A DNA stretch of 64,000 nucleotides from Flavobacterium sp. 140616W15 (GTDB lineage: Bacteria > Bacteroidota > Bacteroidia > Flavobacteriales > Flavobacteriaceae), in contig NZ_CP033068.1 of the NCBI RefSeq assembly GCF_003668995.1, positions 3,844,001-3,908,000 on the forward strand. The letters run 5' to 3'. The position numbers and the translations under genes are program-made. The notes beneath the pieces are model-generated. The model was given only the letters and a program-made list of their open reading frames with translations. It had not been told where the DNA came from and made no database searches. How positions within the stretch are numbered: the first letter of the stretch is position 1; every line of letters starts with the position of its first letter. Shown here piece by piece: positions 1 through 9,977 of the stretch.

Positions 1-1535
1 GTAGTTTGCGTCCAATCTATTAAATACCAATCCAATTCAGCTCCAGAAACGCGTTCAGCAGTTCTTTTGATATCATTTGGTGATGGGTGTTTAAATTTAA
101 AATCATTATAATATCTCTTTAATGTAGCATCAAGATTATCCTGACCAATTACATAAGCTAACTGCGAAAGAAAGATACTTCCTTTTACATAAGATGAAAT
201 ACTATAAGGTCTGTTCTCATCATAACGATCACCATGCGTAGATTGTGGTTGCTCTTTACCAGAAGCAACTAAATTATAATAAGCTGTATAATTCCCTTTA
301 AATGGGTTTGCTTCCTTTTTATCCCCAGCTAATTCATTCAAAGCCATATCTTCAACGTAAGTAGTAAAACCTTCATCCATCCATGGGTGCTTAGACTCAT
401 TTGATGCTAAAACATGTTGAAACCAAGCATGTCCTAACTCATGTGTTGCTGTACCTAACATTCCTTGTAAAGTTCCATTACCCAACATCAAAGTACACAT
501 TGCGTACTCCATTCCACCATCTCCACCTTGAATAAATGAATATTGTTTGTATGGGTATGGACCTATTTTATTATTATAAAAATCCATTACCTTAACCATT
601 AATGGCTGTAGATTTTTCCAGTTTTCAATGATTTTCGGATTGTTTTTGTAAAAGAAATGCAAATCAACATCATTTGGCCCTTTTACCACATCATGAATAT
701 ATTCATTATCTGCTGCCCAAGTAAAATCATGTACCATAGGCGCTACAAAATGCCATGTAAGTGTTTTTGTTTTTTTAGGATAAACAACAGTAACACCTGC
801 ATCTTGGTATCCGTGACCTATTTCATTTTTGTTCTGTAAATAACCAGAACCTCCTATTGTATAATCCTTATCAATTGTAATCTTCACATCAAAATTACCC
901 CAAACACCATGAAACTCTCTTGCGATGTATGGATCTGCATGCCAACCTTCGAAATCAAATTCGGCCAATTTAGGATACCATTGAGACATTGACAGAGCAA
1001 CACCTTCTGTACTATTTCTTCCTGCACGACGAATTTGTACAGGAACCTGTCCGTCAAACTCTAATGTAAAAGTAGTTTTTGAGTTTGGTAAAATTGGTTT
1101 AGCCAAAGTAACCTCCATAATTGTCCCCGAAGTTCTAGTTACTGCTGTTACCCCATCTTGCTTAAAATTGGTGATATTAAGAAAACCTATTTCATTAGGT
1201 TTTAAAGTTTTCATACGGCTTTCCTTAACATCTTTACCGTCAACTTTAATCTTGTTTATCATTCTTCCATCAGGATCTTTAATAGTTTGGACTCTAGCGT
1301 CCATCTCACTTCCTGGTTGAAACGCATTAAAAAACAAATGATAAAATACTTTTCGTAAAGTATCTGGTGAATTATTGGTATAAACCAATTCTTGCTTTCC
1401 TTTGTACAAATAGTTTTTCACATCCATGGATACATCCATTTTATAATCAACATGTTGTTGCCAATAAGGAGCATTTTGAGCAACCAGAGAACCAAAACTA
1501 AGGCTCAAAAAAGAAAGTAATATAATTTTTCGCAT
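1..1535 (-). CDS. M1 family metallopeptidase (partial, C-terminus beyond window start)
   Basis: This reading frame runs from the ATG at 1533-1535 to the window edge without a stop, so about 511 N-terminal residues are visible. The protein begins with a signal peptide (MRKIILLSFLSLSFGSLVAQ) and is probably exported. The zinc motif HELGH is encoded at 429-443. Eighteen residues later comes the third zinc ligand, Glu, within WMDEGFTTY; this HExxH-X18-E spacing defines M1 aminopeptidases. The upstream substrate-binding motif appears as GGMEY rather than the classical GAMEN, a variant found in bacterial M1-like exported peptidases. It should hydrolyse peptides from the N-terminus in the periplasm or outside the cell. 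It lies 62 bp downstream of the S8 peptidase on the same strand, but a likely terminator separates them. The exact substrate cannot be told from sequence. Confidence 0.93.
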   Translation of the reverse strand, partial: MRKIILLSFLSLSFGSLVAQNAPYWQQHVDYKMDVSMDVKNYLYKGKQELVYTNNSPDTLRKVFYHLFFNAFQPGSEMDARVQTIKDPDGRMINKIKVDGKDVKESRMKTLKPNEIGFLNITNFKQDGVTAVTRTSGTIMEVTLAKPILPNSKTTFTLEFDGQVPVQIRRAGRNSTEGVALSMSQWYPKLAEFDFEGWHADPYIAREFHGVWGNFDVKITIDKDYTIGGSGYLQNKNEIGHGYQDAGVTVVYPKKTKTLTWHFVAPMVHDFTWAADNEYIHDVVKGPNDVDLHFFYKNNPKIIENWKNLQPLMVKVMDFYNNKIGPYPYKQYSFIQGGDGGMEYAMCTLMLGNGTLQGMLGTATHELGHAWFQHVLASNESKHPWMDEGFTTYVEDMALNELAGDKKEANPFKGNYTAYYNLVASGKEQPQSTHGDRYDENRPYSISSYVKGSIFLSQLAYVIGQDNLDATLKRYYNDFKFKHPSPNDIKRTAERVSGAELDWYLIDWTQT

Positions 1536-1547
1536 GGGCTATATAAT

Positions 1548-1574
1548 AAAAAATGGAAGGGTTGCCACCCTCCC
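1548..1574 (-). terminator. Rho-independent terminator after the S8 peptidase gene
   Basis: Read on the reverse strand, the short stem GGAGGGT/ACCCTTCC with a GGCA-type loop is followed by a T-rich run. It sits just after the S8 peptidase stop codon and before the M1 peptidase start. Confidence 0.6.
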
Positions 1575-1597
1575 ATCGGATTAATATTCTTTACAAT

Positions 1598-3232
1598 TTA
1601 TTTTTTTGACATTTTTTCTGCCATCAATAACGCATTATAAGCATTCACCATTCTCCCTGTTTTTGATGATTCAGTCGATGAAACAGCTACTGGTTTTTCC
1701 TCTGGATTTGGATTCTCACCCAAAATCACCATTGCTGGAAGTAAAACACCAGAATTCATTAAAATATGTTTTACCTGTGGAGCAGTTAGCTTAGGATAAT
1801 ATGAACGAATTAGTGCTGCAACTCCAGCTGCATTTGGTGCAGCCATTGAAGTTCCTTGCAAATATTTGTATTTATTATTTGGAACTGTAGCATATATCTC
1901 TTCTCCTGGAGCAAAAACATCAACGTTTATTTTTCCAAAATTAGAAAAACCAGCTACAACCTTTTCTCCATATACTTTATTGATCGCACCAATTGTAATT
2001 AAGTTGTCTGCAAATTCTTTGATGTTATCTTCTGAGTCATTTGGATAATTAATATTCTTTTCAATATCAATATTGTATCCATCATTCCCAGCAGCATGTA
2101 CGATTAACACATCTTTTTTAGCGGCATATTTTATAGCATCATAAACCCATTGTTTATGAGGAGAAAAGCTCTTTCCAAAACTTCCATTAATTACTTTTGC
2201 TCCATTGTCTACAGCATAACGTATTGCCAATGCAATATCCTTATCATACTCATCTCCATCTGGAACAGCTCTCACTGCCATAATTTCAACGTTGTTAGCA
2301 ACACCATCTCCACCTAAATTATTGTGACGCAACTGTGCAACAATACCCGCTACGTGAGTTCCGTGTAATGCTTTATCTTTAACTGGTCCAATAACGTTAT
2401 TATTACCATAACGAGTATCTTTAATATCTTCTGGATTATCTCCTACAATTTTTCGACCATCAAATTCTTTATTCAAATTAAAATTTAATTGATCGTAAAC
2501 TTGCTCTCTATACTCTTCAAAATCTACTTCAGGATTAAAAGTATCCCCAGCATTAGTGAAAATTTGAGTCATGATCATTTTACTTCTAGCTACTTTTGGA
2601 TCTGTAGAAGTAATAGCATTTAAATCTTCAAGCTTGTAATTGTCTTTATTCAATTCTTTTTTTACAGTCGAATGAACTTCAAGTAAAAAATCTACTTGTT
2701 GCTTATCTTCTAATGCCTTTTCGTACTTTTCATTGTACATAGCCAATGCATTTTTGTATTGAGCAGATCCATCATCACCTTTCTTTACAATACGAGTCAG
2801 TTCTAAATTCTCATTTACAGCATCACCAAGAAAATTCCAACCATGAACGTCATCTATAAAACCATTATTATCATCATCGATTCCGTTACCAGCAATCTCT
2901 TTTGTATTGGTCCAAATTTTCCCTTGTAAATCCTCATGTTCGATATCAACACCAGAATCAACAATTCCCACAATAACCTTTACTCCTTTTTTATTCTTCA
3001 GTAATTCGGCATATGCCTTGTCAACACTCATACCAGGAATAGTATCTTTTACTAAATCCAGATGACTCCATCTCTTTAAATCATTTTCTGTAACGGGAGC
3101 ATTTTTTTTAATAATTGCAGGAGCAATTTCAACAACTGGAAGAGTTGTAATTGATGCTTGTTTTGTAGCGCCACAACCTGCTAAAACCATTAACGCAAAA
3201 GCAGATATGTAAATAGGCTTGATACTATTCAT
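1598..3232 (-). CDS. S8 family (subtilisin-like) serine peptidase, lipoprotein
   Basis: A 544-residue subtilase. The N-terminus is a lipoprotein signal with lipobox LAGC (Cys20), so the enzyme is probably membrane-anchored. The catalytic triad is visible: Asp92 in VDSGVDIEHEDL, His290 in HGTHVAGI and Ser462 in GTSMAAP. The oxyanion Asn383 is in HAAGND. About 200 residues separate Asp and His, far more than in secreted subtilisins. This insertion (about 130-270) is charged and may be a regulatory or substrate-binding subdomain, a layout common in Bacteroidota S8 enzymes. There is no T9SS sorting domain at the C-terminus. It neighbours an exported M1 peptidase, which suggests a local set of extracytoplasmic peptidases, but the two need not be co-transcribed. 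Confidence 0.95.
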   Translation of the reverse strand: MNSIKPIYISAFALMVLAGCGATKQASITTLPVVEIAPAIIKKNAPVTENDLKRWSHLDLVKDTIPGMSVDKAYAELLKNKKGVKVIVGIVDSGVDIEHEDLQGKIWTNTKEIAGNGIDDDNNGFIDDVHGWNFLGDAVNENLELTRIVKKGDDGSAQYKNALAMYNEKYEKALEDKQQVDFLLEVHSTVKKELNKDNYKLEDLNAITSTDPKVARSKMIMTQIFTNAGDTFNPEVDFEEYREQVYDQLNFNLNKEFDGRKIVGDNPEDIKDTRYGNNNVIGPVKDKALHGTHVAGIVAQLRHNNLGGDGVANNVEIMAVRAVPDGDEYDKDIALAIRYAVDNGAKVINGSFGKSFSPHKQWVYDAIKYAAKKDVLIVHAAGNDGYNIDIEKNINYPNDSEDNIKEFADNLITIGAINKVYGEKVVAGFSNFGKINVDVFAPGEEIYATVPNNKYKYLQGTSMAAPNAAGVAALIRSYYPKLTAPQVKHILMNSGVLLPAMVILGENPNPEEKPVAVSSTESSKTGRMVNAYNALLMAEKMSKK

Positions 3233-3438
3233 TTATAATAAATTTAATAAAAGTTAAAATATGGGTCTAATTTATGGTTTTTTGTTACAAAAAAAAGACA
3301 GATTAACACACTGTTAGGAATCTTACTCAATCTTTTTTCATCAAACTAGAAACGGTTCAAATATAATCATTCTTTAGAAATCATTAAAAAGGAATTTATT
3401 TACTATCTGACAAATAAAAGTTTAACAAGAAATCATTC

Positions 3439-3453
3439 TATTTTGTATCATTG
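3439..3453 (+). promoter_or_regulatory. Promoter-like element shared by the LRR genes (copy 1)
   Basis: The block TATTTTGTATCATTG lies about 29 bp upstream of the ATG at 3482. Near-identical blocks precede the other two LRR genes (8535-8549 and 9978-9992). It resembles the Flavobacterium -7 element TAnnTTTG but is one base short. Confidence 0.45.
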
Positions 3454-3481
3454 TAGGTCCTAATCAAACCCAACAAAAACT

Positions 3482-6400
3482 ATGAATAAAAAACTACTCT
3501 TATTGCTATTACTAGCAAACTTTTTAAGTTACTCCCAGACACCAAATGTCCCTAGCTACGTTCCTACAGATGGTTTGATAGCCTATTATCCTTTTAACGG
3601 AAATGCAAATGATCAAAGTGGCAATGCATCTAATGGAACTCCAACTGACATCACTCTAACATCTGATAGATTGGGAGTGCCCAATACCGCTTACTCTTTT
3701 AATGGAACAAGTAGTAATATTGAAGCTCTAATATATAATATTCCTAAATACAATTCTCCTAGAACAATCTCGGGGTGGTTCAAGACAGACGATGCGTTTG
3801 CATCTCCAAACAAATATGAAATTTGTATTTTTAACTATGGTATTTTAGAAAAAACACAAAGACTTTCTCTTTCTGTTTACTCAAAGGGATATTTCAATGT
3901 AGTAAATGGCCCTGTTTTTTCTGATAACTCATTCTATATAAACAACTTTGATTATTCAAACAATGACTGGTATTTCTATACCCTTACCTATGATGGAAGT
4001 AAAGCTTCAATATTTATTAATGGTGAATTTGTATCCGAAAATATCATAAGCCTAAACACTACAGGAAACACTTTAAAAATAGGCCAAAGAATCTCTGGAG
4101 ACACTACCGATGAAAGCTTTAAAGGAAAAATAGACGATATTGGAATTTGGAATCGTGTCTTAACTCAAACAGAAATCATCGCTTTGTATGAGTCTGAAAA
4201 CACAGCCAATTCTTACACATTAATCCCTGATGAAAACTTTGAAAAAAAATTAATAGATTTAGGAATTGATTCTGGTACTCCAGATGGAAAAGTACTAACT
4301 TCAAATGTCTCATCACTTACTTCATTAGATGTTTCATCAAGTTTAATTTCAGATTTAACAGGAATTCAAGATTTCACTTCATTAAATATATTGAATTGTG
4401 AAAACAACAAACTTTTGACCCTTGACATTTCAAATAACAAACTCCTGAAAGAATTAAATTGCAGATATAATAATTTAACCGCTTTAGAATTATCAGCAAA
4501 TATAAATTTAACTTCATTAGATTGTATTTATAATCAGATTACTAACCTTGACGTATCCAAAGCGGAGCATCTTGAATCATTATTGTGTAATTCTAATCAA
4601 ATTACCCATTTAGATGTGACTAATAATTTAGTTTTGAACTGGTTTGGTTGTAATGGCAATAAACTAACAACTTTGAATGTTTCAAAAAACAAAAATTTGC
4701 GTTTTTTAGACTGCGGATTTAATCAACTGTCATCACTAGATATTACTAGTAACAAAGATTTATCTTATTTAAATTGTTATTACAATAAACTCACTTCATT
4801 AGATGTTTCTATGCTTACTGAGTTAACGGATTTAGCTTGTTCCTCAAATCAATTGAGCAACCTAGACGTTTCTAAAAATATCAAACTAAAATCTTTACTA
4901 TGTGAAAACATCAATGTTCCAACTCTTGATCTCTCTAAAAACACAGCTCTTGAAGAATTATATTGTGGAAATGGACAACTCACAAATTTAAATGTTTCCA
5001 AAAATAAGGCACTAACCCATTTATACTGCCAGAATAACCAACTAATTTACTTAAACATTAAAAATGGATCAAATTCACTACTTACCGATGTGGATTTTAC
5101 ACAAAATCCAAATTTAACATGCATACAAGTTGATGATATAGCTAATTCTAATGCAAATTGGTCAACTCAAAAAGATGTATCAGCAAGCTATGATACTAAC
5201 TGCACATCAAATTTTGTCCAGATTCCAGATCAAAATTTTGAGCAAAAATTAATAGATTTAGGAATTGATACAGATGGAAAGAATGGAATGGTACTAGATA
5301 GTAGCATTTCACAAATAACTCATTTAGATGTTAATTCTAGCGCTATAAAAGATTTAACTGGAATAAGTGGTTTTATTTCACTTAGAGGTCTAAAGTCATC
5401 AAACAATCAATTAATAAACTTGGATTTATCTAAGAATACTCTTTTGGACTCTTTAGATACTTCTATGAACAATCTTGTAACATTGAATATCAAAAATGGA
5501 AATAACACTAAATTGTACATCCCAAATTTAAATTTCACTGGCAATCCATATTTAACCTGCATACAAGTTGATGATGAGGCTTATTCTAATACAAATTGGA
5601 CAACTCAAAAAGATACAACGGCAAGTTATAGCAGTAATTGTATATTAAATTTTGTTCAGATTCCAGATCAAAACTTCGAACAAAAATTAATAGATTTAGG
5701 AATTGATAAAGATGGAAAGAATGGAATGGTACTAGATAGCAGTATTTCGCAAATAACTTATTTAAATGTTAACTCTAGTGCTATAAAAGATTTAACCGGA
5801 ATAAGTGGTTTTATTTCACTTAGAGGCCTAAAGTCATCAAACAATCAATTAGTAGATTTGGATTTATCTAAGAATACTCTTTTAGATTCCTTAGACACTT
5901 CTATGAACAACCTTGTGACATTGAATATCAAAAATGGAAATAACACTAAATTTTACATTCCTAATTTAAATTTCACAGACAACCCAAATCTAGTCTGTAT
6001 TCAAGTAGACGATGTAGCTTATTCTAATGCAAATTGGGCAACTCAAAAAGATGCAATAGCAAGTTATAATACTAATTGTACATCTGATTTTGCCCTGATT
6101 CCAGATCAAAATTTTGAGCAAAAATTAATAGATTTAGGAATTGATACAGATGGTCTAAACGGAAAAATTTCCAATTCAAAACTCAACACCATCACTTACC
6201 TAGACCTTTCGAATAGCAACATAACTAGTCTGGCTGGAATTCAAAATTTCACAGCCTTAACCTATTTAGATTGCAATTCCAACAATCTTCAATCTATTGA
6301 TGTTAGTCAAAACAAATTACTAACCAAGTTATCATTACATGACAACAAACTAACCAAATTAGATGTTTCTGCAAACAAAGAATTATATAACTTAACATTT

Positions 6401-7708
6401 AGCATGAATCAGATTTCAACAATTGATTTATCTCAGAATACAGAAATTCATTCTCTAGCGGCAGATAGAAATAAGTTAAATACTATTGATCTTTCTGCAA
6501 ATCCTGAAATAGAATCATTATATTGTGGTAATGTTAATCTTACAACACTAAATGTTTCAAATCTACCAAATCTAATAAATCTAAATTGTACTTATACCAA
6601 CATTTCAGAGATTGATGTCACTGCAAATCCAAAATTGGAAATGTTATATTTTAACAATGCAAACTTAACAACATTAAATGTTAGTAAAAACCCTCTTTTA
6701 ACACATCTAAATGTTAGCAATAATCAATTAACAACTTTAGACCTATCCAATAATCCTCTTTTAAAAGTTGTCTTTATTGAATTTAACCCTCTAACGTCAT
6801 TAAATATACAAAATGGCAATAACAAAAACTTTAAAGTACCTAACACCTCTAAAAAAAATACTGAAGTTGAAGTATTAACTAGTTTTTTAAACAACACAAA
6901 ACTTAGCTGCATAAAAGTAGATGATGTTGCTTATTCAAATGCAAACTGGTCAAAAATTAAAGATAAAAGTGCAACTTACAACACAGAATGTAATGAAGAA
7001 CTGGCTTTACCAACAAACAACTTTATAGTTGAAACAAAAGGAGAATCTTGTCTTGGTGAAAACAATGGGGAGATAAGTATTTCTGCTAAACAAACATTTG
7101 CATACACAGCTACTATAAATGGAAAAACAACCGTTTTTACCAATAATTTACTAAAAGTTATTGGCTTAACTCCTGGAAATTATCCTATTTCGATTACAAT
7201 CCCTGGACAAATTTTTGAACAAAAATTTAATATCACTATTGCTAAGGGAGCAACCATTTCTGGAAAATCTAATATAACAGCTAGAAAAGTTGATGTTGAA
7301 ATTACAGAAGGAACAGCTCCTTATACCGTTTTTGTTGATGGCCAAGCGCAGTTTCAAACAACCGATTCTAATTTTTCTTTAGATTTAAACAAGGGCGGTT
7401 TATTAGAAGTAGCAACTGCTAAAGCTTGCGAAGGTATTTTTTCTAAAAAAATACCTTCATTAGATGTTATAAAAAGTTTAGTAGCTCATCCTAACCCAAC
7501 ATCGGGAAATTTTGAAATCGACATACCATCTAACAAAAAGGAAATCAAAATAGAAGTTTACAACTTCGGAGGTCAATTAGTTTCTACTAAAAATTATAAC
7601 GTAGAAGATGGGAAAGCATATTTAAATATCGAAAACCAAGCTTCTGGTATTTATGCTGTTAAAATCTATTTAGACACTCCAGAATACATTAAAATCATAA
7701 AAAAATAA
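3482..7708 (+). CDS. LamG/leucine-rich-repeat surface protein with T9SS type A sorting domain
   Basis: A 1408-residue secreted protein. It starts with a signal peptide (MNKKLLLLLLLANFLSYSQ). Residues about 30-235 look like a LamG/concanavalin-type domain (DGLIAYYPFNGNANDQSGN). Four copies of a super-module follow, beginning near residues 245, 577, 723 and 869. Each opens with IPDxNFExxLIxLGID, continues through DLTGIxxF and 21-residue leucine-rich repeats (LxxLDVSxNxxLxxLxCxxN), and closes with CIQVDDxxYSNxNW. The modules at 577 and 723 are near-duplicates. A region starting ESCLGENNGE leads to the C-terminal T9SS type A domain (HPNPTSGNFEI to YIKIIKK). The protein is expected at the cell surface or in the medium. 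LRR and LamG domains bind ligands, but the partner is unknown. The downstream lipoprotein gene starts 2 bp after its stop. Confidence 0.93.
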   Translation: MNKKLLLLLLLANFLSYSQTPNVPSYVPTDGLIAYYPFNGNANDQSGNASNGTPTDITLTSDRLGVPNTAYSFNGTSSNIEALIYNIPKYNSPRTISGWFKTDDAFASPNKYEICIFNYGILEKTQRLSLSVYSKGYFNVVNGPVFSDNSFYINNFDYSNNDWYFYTLTYDGSKASIFINGEFVSENIISLNTTGNTLKIGQRISGDTTDESFKGKIDDIGIWNRVLTQTEIIALYESENTANSYTLIPDENFEKKLIDLGIDSGTPDGKVLTSNVSSLTSLDVSSSLISDLTGIQDFTSLNILNCENNKLLTLDISNNKLLKELNCRYNNLTALELSANINLTSLDCIYNQITNLDVSKAEHLESLLCNSNQITHLDVTNNLVLNWFGCNGNKLTTLNVSKNKNLRFLDCGFNQLSSLDITSNKDLSYLNCYYNKLTSLDVSMLTELTDLACSSNQLSNLDVSKNIKLKSLLCENINVPTLDLSKNTALEELYCGNGQLTNLNVSKNKALTHLYCQNNQLIYLNIKNGSNSLLTDVDFTQNPNLTCIQVDDIANSNANWSTQKDVSASYDTNCTSNFVQIPDQNFEQKLIDLGIDTDGKNGMVLDSSISQITHLDVNSSAIKDLTGISGFISLRGLKSSNNQLINLDLSKNTLLDSLDTSMNNLVTLNIKNGNNTKLYIPNLNFTGNPYLTCIQVDDEAYSNTNWTTQKDTTASYSSNCILNFVQIPDQNFEQKLIDLGIDKDGKNGMVLDSSISQITYLNVNSSAIKDLTGISGFISLRGLKSSNNQLVDLDLSKNTLLDSLDTSMNNLVTLNIKNGNNTKFYIPNLNFTDNPNLVCIQVDDVAYSNANWATQKDAIASYNTNCTSDFALIPDQNFEQKLIDLGIDTDGLNGKISNSKLNTITYLDLSNSNITSLAGIQNFTALTYLDCNSNNLQSIDVSQNKLLTKLSLHDNKLTKLDVSANKELYNLTFSMNQISTIDLSQNTEIHSLAADRNKLNTIDLSANPEIESLYCGNVNLTTLNVSNLPNLINLNCTYTNISEIDVTANPKLEMLYFNNANLTTLNVSKNPLLTHLNVSNNQLTTLDLSNNPLLKVVFIEFNPLTSLNIQNGNNKNFKVPNTSKKNTEVEVLTSFLNNTKLSCIKVDDVAYSNANWSKIKDKSATYNTECNEELALPTNNFIVETKGESCLGENNGEISISAKQTFAYTATINGKTTVFTNNLLKVIGLTPGNYPISITIPGQIFEQKFNITIAKGATISGKSNITARKVDVEITEGTAPYTVFVDGQAQFQTTDSNFSLDLNKGGLLEVATAKACEGIFSKKIPSLDVIKSLVAHPNPTSGNFEIDIPSNKKEIKIEVYNFGGQLVSTKNYNVEDGKAYLNIENQASGIYAVKIYLDTPEYIKIIKK

Positions 7709-7710
7709 AA

Positions 7711-8406
7711 ATGAAGAATTTTTTATACCTATCAATAATCAGTATTTTGTTTATTTCTTGCGGTGGCGGTGGCGACGATCCTGTAACTCCAGGAGTTCCA
7801 AACGTAGCACCTACAGTACCGATATTAGTTAGTCCTGCTGATAATAAATTATGCGTAGACAATACCGTTTCTTTTAAATGGGACAAAGCTACAGACACTA
7901 ACAATGACGCTATAACTTATCAAATTCAAATTTCAAAAGACAATACCTTTACTCAAATTGATAAAAATTTTGAAGGAGCTGATAATAATACCTCTCTTGT
8001 ATTAGACAAAAACATGGCCTATTATTGGAGGATAAAGGCAACAGATAATAAAGGGTTAGCAAGTGCTTATTCTATCGTTTACAAATTTTACACTGCGGGA
8101 GATGCTCTTGTAAATCATCTACCTTTTGCACCAAGTTTACTGCATCCAATTCTAAACAGTACATTAAGCACAGTAACTGCCTCTCTAAAATGGGAAGCAA
8201 CAGATGTTGATACTACAGATGTTCTAACTTATGATGTCTATTTTGGAACTACTAACCCTCCTAACAAAAAAATAAGCGAGAACAAAGCTACAAATGCACT
8301 TGATGTAACTTTAGAACCTGCAAAAGAATATTTCTGGAGAGTTGTTGTGAAAGACAACAAAGGAGGAGAAACTGTTGGTCAGATATGGAAATTTAAATCC
8401 AATTAA
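7711..8406 (+). CDS. Fibronectin III-like repeat lipoprotein (LRR cassette 1)
   Basis: A 231-residue lipoprotein. The signal peptide ends in lipobox LFISC, and the mature protein begins CGGGGDDPVTP. This Gly/Asp-rich start resembles lipoprotein export signals that send Flavobacterium lipoproteins to the cell surface. Two beta-sandwich repeats of fibronectin type III character follow (TVPILVSPADNKLCVDNTVSFKW to YYWRIKATDNKG, then LPFAPSLLHP to YFWRVVVKDNKGG). No catalytic motif is visible. The gene starts 2 bp after the LRR protein gene, and the same pairing recurs at 15875, so the two products probably act together at the surface. The last 190 bp are almost identical to the second copy while the first half has diverged, which points to gene conversion. 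Confidence 0.88.
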   Translation: MKNFLYLSIISILFISCGGGGDDPVTPGVPNVAPTVPILVSPADNKLCVDNTVSFKWDKATDTNNDAITYQIQISKDNTFTQIDKNFEGADNNTSLVLDKNMAYYWRIKATDNKGLASAYSIVYKFYTAGDALVNHLPFAPSLLHPILNSTLSTVTASLKWEATDVDTTDVLTYDVYFGTTNPPNKKISENKATNALDVTLEPAKEYFWRVVVKDNKGGETVGQIWKFKSN

Positions 8407-8429
8407 AAACATATATAAAATAACCTAAA

Positions 8430-8462
8430 AACCCATTTTCAAGAGAATGAAAATGGGTTTTT
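8430..8462 (+). terminator. Rho-independent terminator after LRR cassette 1
   Basis: The stem AAACCCATTTTC/GAAAATGGGTTT with a short loop is followed by a T tract. It lies 25-60 bp after the lipoprotein stop codon. Confidence 0.85.
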
Positions 8463-8534
8463 ACATTAAAACACTTAAGATCTGCTATATATATCTAAAT
8501 ACAAAAACAAGAATTATAATATAAAAATTACTTG

Positions 8535-8549
8535 TAATTTGTATCATTG
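8535..8549 (+). promoter_or_regulatory. Promoter-like element shared by the LRR genes (copy 2)
   Basis: TAATTTGTATCATTG lies about 26 bp upstream of the ATG at 8575. It is nearly identical to the blocks before the genes at 3482 and 10023. Confidence 0.45.
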
Positions 8550-8574
8550 TAAATTCTAATCGTAAACAAAATCT

Positions 8575-9828
8575 ATGAAAACAAAATTACTCTTATTGCT
8601 TTTATTAGCAACTTTTTCTATTTATGCACAACAATACACCCCAATTCCTGATATTAATTTCGAAAATAAATTAATCGCCTTGAATATAGATTCAGGAGTG
8701 TCAGATGGGAAAGTATTAACTTCAAGCATCACCGGAATTGCTCATTTAAACTTATACAACTCTTCTATTTCAGACTTAACAGGCATTGAGGATTTTACCT
8801 CTTTAACCAACTTAAATGCTCGAAAAAATAAATTAACTAGCATTAATTTATCAAAAAATACTAAACTAACCGACTTAAATGTTTCCGAAAATAAATTAAC
8901 AGATTTAGACATTAAAACAAACACTTTACTTACTAAATTAGATTGCCAAAGAAACATGCTAACAGATTTAAATGTTTCTGAAAACACTAAATTGACAGAT
9001 TTAAATGTTATGGTTAACCAATTAAGTTCACTCGACTTAACAAACAATTTAGTTTTAGATGCCCTCACAAGTTCTTCTAATAAATTAACCTCCTTAAACA
9101 TCAATAACAATACTTTATTAACAGAAATAAACTGTGGAAACAATCTATTAACTAGCCTAAATATATCAACCAATACACTTTTAACTGTTTTGGCCTGTAA
9201 TACCAACCAAATAACAAGTTTAAATGTTTCTAATAACAAACTCCTTGTACAGTTAATGTGTCATTTTAATAATCTTACTGCCATTGACGTTTCAAATAAC
9301 CCCGAATTAGAGATGTTCGATTGTTTAAACAATCAGATTACAAGTATTGACATATCTAAAAACCCTAAAATAACAGAATTAGCTTGTGAAAACAATCAAC
9401 TAACTTATTTGAATTTAAAAAATGGTAACAATGTTATTCTAGAGCTTCCCTATTCTAACTTTATCAATAACCCTAATCTTAGTTGTATACAAGTAGATGA
9501 TATTACTTACTCCAATACAAACTGGTCAACCAAGAAAGATGTGACAGCTACATACTCAACAACCTGCAACACTTTAGGTCTTGAAGAAGCAGTATTTGAT
9601 AAAGCTACTGTTTATCCAAACCCAACAAAAGGAGAATTACACATTAATAATGTATTTCTCGATAAAGCAACCGTTTATAATTCTTTAGGACAATTAGTAA
9701 AAACATTTACACTTAATTCAAACGATATTAACAATGCAATAAACTTATCTGGCCTGCCAAAAGGAATTTATTATGTGTATTTAATCAATCAAGATAGCGC
9801 TTCTGCTAAGAAAGTCATAATAGAATAA
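8575..9828 (+). CDS. Leucine-rich-repeat protein with T9SS type A sorting domain (single module)
   Basis: A 417-residue member of the same family as its two giant neighbours, reduced to one super-module. It has a signal peptide (MKTKLLLLLLLATFSIYAQ), the opening motif IPDINFENKLIALNIDSG near residue 23, then about ten 21-residue leucine-rich repeats and the closing CIQVDDITYSNTNW block. The C-terminal T9SS type A domain (VYPNPTKGELHINN to VIIE) differs from the near-identical tails of the two large proteins. It lacks the ESCLGENNGE region, and no lipoprotein gene follows. It has its own promoter-like block and its own terminator, so it is probably transcribed alone. It may represent the minimal form from which the large proteins grew by module duplication. 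Confidence 0.92.
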   Translation: MKTKLLLLLLLATFSIYAQQYTPIPDINFENKLIALNIDSGVSDGKVLTSSITGIAHLNLYNSSISDLTGIEDFTSLTNLNARKNKLTSINLSKNTKLTDLNVSENKLTDLDIKTNTLLTKLDCQRNMLTDLNVSENTKLTDLNVMVNQLSSLDLTNNLVLDALTSSSNKLTSLNINNNTLLTEINCGNNLLTSLNISTNTLLTVLACNTNQITSLNVSNNKLLVQLMCHFNNLTAIDVSNNPELEMFDCLNNQITSIDISKNPKITELACENNQLTYLNLKNGNNVILELPYSNFINNPNLSCIQVDDITYSNTNWSTKKDVTATYSTTCNTLGLEEAVFDKATVYPNPTKGELHINNVFLDKATVYNSLGQLVKTFTLNSNDINNAINLSGLPKGIYYVYLINQDSASAKKVIIE

Positions 9829-9847
9829 ATACTCTCATTCTACTAAA

Positions 9848-9883
9848 AAATCCCGCTTTCAAAACTATGAAAACGGGATTTTT
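9848..9883 (+). terminator. Rho-independent terminator after the single-module LRR gene
   Basis: An AAAATCCCG...TTTCAAAACTATGAAA...CGGGATTTTTT hairpin ends in a T tract. Sequence and loop are almost identical to the terminator at 16590. Confidence 0.88.
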
Positions 9884-9977
9884 TGATTTAACTCTATTTT
9901 TAAAACTCTAAAATTAATATTGTTAAATCAAAAACTTAGCTGTTTTAATACAAAAAAACTTAACAATAAATCGTTTC

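Noticed and set aside
657..839. Forward 60-codon ORF at the left end
   Set aside because: It is antisense to the M1 peptidase coding region.
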